Below are positions 6,792 to 9,686 of a DNA stretch of 9,686 nt, one piece after another. A model generated the notes under the pieces. That model was not told where the DNA came from. It did not search any database and saw only the letters and a program-made list of their open reading frames with translations. The stretch's first letter is position 1. Every line of letters begins with the position of its first letter. The stretch is from Candidatus Sulfotelmatobacter sp. GTDB lineage: Bacteria > Acidobacteriota > Terriglobia > Terriglobales > SbA1. Location: assembly GCA_030151135.1 (NCBI GenBank), contig JASLEQ010000639.1, forward strand, positions 1 through 9,686, read 5' to 3'. The position numbers were made by a program, and so were the translations under genes.

Positions 6792-6807
6792 TGACCTGAT
6801 AAGGTCA
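6792..6807. repeat. 16-base inverted repeat overlapping the rhodanese stop codon
   Basis: TGACCTGATAAGGTCA has perfect 6-base arms with a 4-base loop. On the minus strand its first three bases are the TGA stop of the rhodanese gene. No T-run follows, so it is not a standard terminator. It could be an RNA hairpin between the rhodanese and MFS genes, or an operator 45 bases upstream of the MFS start. Confidence 0.4.
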
Positions 6808-7182
6808 GTCTTTGATCAGCGGATAGTTCCTTTCGCGCCAGTCCCGAATCCCGCCATCCATTGAGATCACATTCGTGTAGCCCATTTTCTGCAGATTGTC
6901 GGCTGCCAGCGCAGAGCGAAAACCGCCGCCGCAGTACAGAATCATCTCGGTGTTGAGCTCAGGCACGCGAGCTTCAATGTCGCGCTCGATGATGCCTTTT
7001 CCAAGATGTATCGCCCCCGGCAGGTGATCTTTCGCGAATTCACTTTCTTCCCGTACGTCAACGAGCAGGAATTTGTCGCCGCGCTCCAGGCGTTTCCTGA
7101 CTTCATCGACGGTTGTCTCGCGGACGCGAGTCTTTGCATCGTCCACAATCTTGAGAAAGCGAGGAGGGTGCTGGTGGGTCAT
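6805..7182 (-). CDS. Single-domain rhodanese-like sulfurtransferase
   Basis: This 125-residue cytoplasmic protein has one rhodanese domain. Visible landmarks are LLVDVREESEFAKDHLPGAIHL (39-60), where CDC25/rhodanese folds carry the DVR and HLPGA motifs, and the active-site loop C84-G-G-G-F-R89-S. The cysteine would carry the persulfide, with the backbone and R89 forming the anion pocket. The C-terminal MDGGIRDWRERNYPL (108-122) is also typical. Such proteins move sulfane sulfur in sulfur assimilation, thiol modification or detoxification, but the partner is not evident here. The ATG at 7182 is chosen because AAGGAGA lies 6 bases upstream (7189-7195). The longer frame to 7281 adds 33 residues without family similarity. 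It is divergent from the pseudouridine synthase gene across 90 bases. Confidence 0.9.
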   Translation of the reverse strand: MTHQHPPRFLKIVDDAKTRVRETTVDEVRKRLERGDKFLLVDVREESEFAKDHLPGAIHLGKGIIERDIEARVPELNTEMILYCGGGFRSALAADNLQKMGYTNVISMDGGIRDWRERNYPLIKD

Positions 7183-7272
7183 AACGAATCTCCTTCGATA
7201 CAGTCGAGCATCATGGTACCAACTCGGGAGCGAGCGTGTACGTCGAGCCCGCGATTCGAGTAGCATGAGCGT

Positions 7273-8082
7273 TTGCTGCACAAGAACAAATCCCGCCGAA
7301 TTGGCCTTGCGCGAGCACTGTCAAAGCTTGGGTACTGCTCAAGATCAAGAGCGGCCGAGATCATTCGAGCAGGAAAGGTGAGCCAAAACGGGAAGGTACG
7401 TCGCGATCCCGAGACGCCAGTCGATCCCGAGCACGACCTGATTACGATAGACGGAAACCGGCTTAAACCCGAACAGAAGATTTATCTGATGATGCATAAA
7501 CCCCGCGGCCTGGTTACGACCGCCAGTGACGAGAAAGGACGCGAAACTGTCTACTCGATCCTGCAACTCTCGGGGGAATCCTTGCCGTGGGTGGCTCCCA
7601 TCGGCCGCCTGGATAAGGCTAGCGAGGGGCTACTTCTGCTGACGAATGACTCTGAATGGGGCGCCCGCATCGCCGATCCGGAGAGCCATTTGGAAAAGAC
7701 TTACCATGTGCGGATTGGATCGATAGCGAATGATGAACTCTTGAAACGAGTTCGGAGAGGGATCAAAACTCAAGAAGGGGACATCTTGGCAGCTTCGCAT
7801 TGTCATTTGCTGCGCTCGGGCGAGAAAAACTGCTGGCTGGAGATCGTGTTGGATGAGGGCAAGAACCGGCAAATCCGTAGAATGTTCGAGGCGCTAGGGA
7901 TCGAGGTCCTTCGCTTGTTGCGCGTCGCCATTGGGCCCTTGCAACTCGGGACCTTGGCAAAACGAACTTACCGGCAGCTCACAAATGAAGAGAAGTACGC
8001 GTTGGATGGTGCCCTGGCAGCACACGCAAATGCGTCTGCGCAGCAAAAACAGCCGCGTAGGCTTAAGGTTTACGCTAGATAA
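7273..8082 (+). CDS. rRNA pseudouridine synthase, RsuA/RluB/E/F family
   Basis: This 269-residue cytoplasmic enzyme should isomerise a specific uridine in ribosomal RNA to pseudouridine. An S4 RNA-binding domain occupies about residues 10-55 (LARALSKLGYCSRSRAAEII, then GKVSQNGKVRRDP). The catalytic domain follows from YLMMHKPRGLVTTASD (71-86). The signature GRLDKASEGLLLLTND (111-126) places the catalytic aspartate at D114. EKTYHVRI (141-148) and GKNRQIRRMFEALG (196-209) complete the family pattern. The C-terminal tail (about 250-269) is basic. The exact target uridine cannot be read from sequence. The start is uncertain: TTG at 7273 is the first usable codon after an in-frame TAG at 7261, and the S4 domain begins too early for a downstream start, but no Shine-Dalgarno sequence is seen. 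An out-of-frame ATG at 7265 does not give this protein. Confidence 0.9.
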   Translation: MLHKNKSRRIGLARALSKLGYCSRSRAAEIIRAGKVSQNGKVRRDPETPVDPEHDLITIDGNRLKPEQKIYLMMHKPRGLVTTASDEKGRETVYSILQLSGESLPWVAPIGRLDKASEGLLLLTNDSEWGARIADPESHLEKTYHVRIGSIANDELLKRVRRGIKTQEGDILAASHCHLLRSGEKNCWLEIVLDEGKNRQIRRMFEALGIEVLRLLRVAIGPLQLGTLAKRTYRQLTNEEKYALDGALAAHANASAQQKQPRRLKVYAR

Positions 8083-8091
8083 CTTACTTCG

Positions 8092-9507
8092 ATGAACGAC
8101 CTGACAGTTCTGCCTGCAACTGAAATCGCGCAGCGTATCCGGGAGAAGAAAAATTCTCCGGTGCAAGTTGTCGATGCGCATCTGGCGAAAATCGAACGCC
8201 TTAATCCACAATTGAATGCTTACGTCCATGTGGATGCCGAACGCGTGAGACGCGAAGCGCATGTTGCGGAATCTGCGCTGATGTATGGCGCGTCTCTCGG
8301 GCCACTGCATGGCGTACCTATCAGCATTAAGAGTTCGATTGACGTCGCAGGCCAGAAGTGCGAGGCGGGGACCCGATTGAGGGCAGGTCATATCCCGCAA
8401 AGAGATGCGCCTTTAGTGTCACGGCTCAAGCAGGCTGGGGCAATTGTCCTCGGTGTGACGAATACGCCTGAAATGCTCATGGCGTGGGAGACCGATAATC
8501 TCCTTTATGGGAGAACCAATAGTCCGTGGGACCTCGATCGTACTCCGGGAGGATCGAGCGGTGGCGAAGCCGCGGCGATAGCGACGGGTATGTCGGCGGC
8601 AGGCGTTGGCAGTGACGGCGGTGGGTCAATTCGCGTTCCCGCACATTTCAGCGGCATCTGCGGGCTGAAGCCTACCCCGGGCCGCATTCCATCCACGGGA
8701 CATTTTCCCGAATCCGGGGGGCCCTTTGCTTTTCTAGGAGTGGTTGGGCCCATGGCGCGCACGGTCGCTGACCTGAAAGTGCTGTTTGAAGTGATGCAAG
8801 GGCCGGACGATGGAGATACCTGCTCCGCCCTGGTCGCACTCCATTGGCCGACCGATGCGGAAACGAAGAAACTCAAGGTTGGCTATTTTGAAGATGATGG
8901 CCGCACTCCGGTCACAACGGAGATCCGCGAGGCAGTGAAGACTGCGGCGGGAGTCCTCCGCGGCGCTGGTTTTCAGGTCGAGCCTTTTCGCCCCGAGGGA
9001 TTGGAAGCAGCCCGACAGGTCTGGCGTCAGTTTTTTGTCAAAGTCGGCGGGTTGGTGATTGAACCCATGTTCAAGGGCCGAGAAGCCGACTTGAGTCCTA
9101 CTCTTAATCAATTCCTGGAGATGTCTCGCCGTGAGCCGGATCTTACGCGAGATGCGCTCCTTCAGGCTTGGTTTGTACGTGACGGTCTGCGAGTAAAAGT
9201 GCTGGCGCAGATGGCGAATTTTCCCATTGTTCTTTGTCCTCCCGCTGCTGTGGCAGCGTTTCGGCATGGCGAGCGCTCTTGGTCCGTTGGCGGCAAGGCG
9301 GTGGATTACTTTGACGCGTGGAGCTACGCCGAATGGTTCAACCTGCTAGGTAATCCGGCAGCAGTAGTTCCGGTCAGTCAGTCGGCGGACGGATTGCCGG
9401 TCGGTGTGCAGATTGTCGGCAGACCATGGCAGGAAGAACAGGTGCTATCCGTTGCGGGTATCGTCGAGCGAGGGTGCCACGCGTGGAGGCTACCGCCCTT
9501 TCACTAA
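8092..9507 (+). CDS. Amidase-signature family amidase
   Basis: This 471-residue hydrolase belongs to the Ser-cisSer-Lys amidase-signature family, which cleaves carboxamides or short amide-linked compounds. The triad is visible: K80 in GVPISIKSSID, the cis-serine S155 in PGGSSGGEAA, and nucleophile S179 in GSDGGGSIRVPA. The spacings (75 and 24 residues) equal those of fatty acid amide hydrolase K142/S217/S241 from memory. The C-terminal NLLGNPAAVVPVS and GLPVGVQIVGRPWQEE (440-471 region) are also typical. No signal peptide is seen, so it is cytoplasmic. It is unlikely to be GatA, because no gatB or gatC is adjacent and the region after the signature (GHFPESGGPFAFLGVVGPMA) is of the general amidase type. 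The ATG lies 9 bases after the pseudouridine synthase stop, with no Shine-Dalgarno sequence, so translation may depend on coupling. The substrate is unknown. Confidence 0.92.
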   Translation: MNDLTVLPATEIAQRIREKKNSPVQVVDAHLAKIERLNPQLNAYVHVDAERVRREAHVAESALMYGASLGPLHGVPISIKSSIDVAGQKCEAGTRLRAGHIPQRDAPLVSRLKQAGAIVLGVTNTPEMLMAWETDNLLYGRTNSPWDLDRTPGGSSGGEAAAIATGMSAAGVGSDGGGSIRVPAHFSGICGLKPTPGRIPSTGHFPESGGPFAFLGVVGPMARTVADLKVLFEVMQGPDDGDTCSALVALHWPTDAETKKLKVGYFEDDGRTPVTTEIREAVKTAAGVLRGAGFQVEPFRPEGLEAARQVWRQFFVKVGGLVIEPMFKGREADLSPTLNQFLEMSRREPDLTRDALLQAWFVRDGLRVKVLAQMANFPIVLCPPAAVAAFRHGERSWSVGGKAVDYFDAWSYAEWFNLLGNPAAVVPVSQSADGLPVGVQIVGRPWQEEQVLSVAGIVERGCHAWRLPPFH

Positions 9508-9576
9508 GTCGCACGGATAGTATTTTTCAGTTATTTCATCGCTCCCGGCCGCTGGATAAGTTGTTGACTGCAGTGC

Positions 9577-9597
9577 ATCGGTCACTGTGGAACCGAT
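9577..9597. repeat. Inverted repeat upstream of the right-edge gene
   Basis: ATCGGT (9577-9582) and ACCGAT (9592-9597) form perfect 6-base arms separated by 9 bases. They sit about 30 bases before the candidate start at 9626 and just after a TTGACT hexamer (9564-9569). No convincing -10 hexamer is found at the right distance, so this may be an operator for the next gene or chance. It is not followed by a T-run. Confidence 0.25.
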
Positions 9598-9606
9598 CAC
9601 ACTCTC

Positions 9607-9616
9607 GCGCTAGCGC
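9607..9616. repeat. 10-base perfect palindrome GCGCTAGCGC
   Basis: GCGCTAGCGC is a perfect palindrome located 9 bases before the candidate ATG at 9626, in the place where a ribosome site would be. Its short, GC-rich form could be chance. If bound or folded it would affect initiation of the right-edge gene. Confidence 0.2.
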
Positions 9617-9625
9617 AATTCCGTA

Positions 9626-9686
9626 ATGCCTAATCCCCGGGGAATCGTCGGTCGATTGTTGTTGTGGCTGGTTGTATTTCTGACCG
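9626..9686 (+). CDS. Start of an unidentified, probably membrane or exported protein (partial)
   Basis: From the ATG at 9626 the frame is open to the window edge and encodes MPNPRGIVGRLLLWLVVFLT. That is a basic N-terminus followed by a hydrophobic run, as in a signal peptide or first transmembrane helix. The 118 bases upstream hold no other gene. No Shine-Dalgarno sequence is visible. Only 20 residues can be read, so the family cannot be named. The hydrophobic start and its position after the amidase gene are the only support. Confidence 0.5.
   Translation, partial: MPNPRGIVGRLLLWLVVFLT

Noticed and set aside
7183..7281. Longer rhodanese start at 7281
   Set aside because: It would overlap the divergent pseudouridine synthase start and skip the AAGGAGA ribosome site placed 6 bases before the ATG at 7182.
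8092..9507. Amidase as GatA, the glutamyl-tRNA amidotransferase subunit
   Set aside because: No gatB or gatC is adjacent and the sequence after the serine signature follows the general amidase pattern.

Overview
The window looks like chromosomal DNA from a soil-type, carbohydrate-degrading bacterium, most plausibly an Acidobacteriota member. This assignment is an inference from gene content: secreted sugar-related proteins, a Pseudomonas stutzeri-type rhamnose isomerase, a SUMF1-fold protein, a serine hydrolase and an MFS sugar porter, in moderately GC-rich DNA. No marker gene is present to prove it. I see no insertion sequence, phage gene, CRISPR array, tRNA or rRNA.

Layout. On the minus strand, positions 1-1160 hold the N-terminal part of an L-rhamnose isomerase, which runs off the left edge, and a MarR-type regulator upstream of it. 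Each has its own promoter-like sequence and a nearby palindrome. A 320-base divergent intergenic region (1161-1480) separates the regulator from two plus-strand genes. The first (1481-3658) encodes a 725-residue exported protein that joins a TIM-barrel/glycoside-hydrolase-like part to a SUMF1 (formylglycine-generating-enzyme-fold) domain lacking the catalytic cysteines. The second (3753-5381) encodes an exported class-C beta-lactamase-fold serine hydrolase with two tandem beta-rich C-terminal repeats. It is preceded by an exact TATAAT box so close to the ATG that its mRNA should be leaderless. Convergent to these are a sugar-porter MFS transporter (5422-6747) and a single-domain rhodanese (6805-7182) on the minus strand. 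Divergent from the rhodanese lie an RsuA/RluB/E/F-type rRNA pseudouridine synthase (7273-8082) and, 9 bases downstream, an amidase-signature hydrolase (8092-9507). The start of another, probably membrane-inserted or exported, protein lies at the right edge (9626 onward).

How they fit together. The isomerase, the exported glycosidase-like fusion and the sugar porter suggest acquisition and use of plant or microbial sugars, with the MarR protein as a possible local regulator. They are not one operon: orientations alternate and several genes have their own promoter-like sequences. The rhodanese, pseudouridine synthase and amidase look like ordinary housekeeping or accessory genes. The most interesting elements are the GH-like/SUMF1 fusion with its operator-like promoter, and the leaderless-type promoter of the serine hydrolase.
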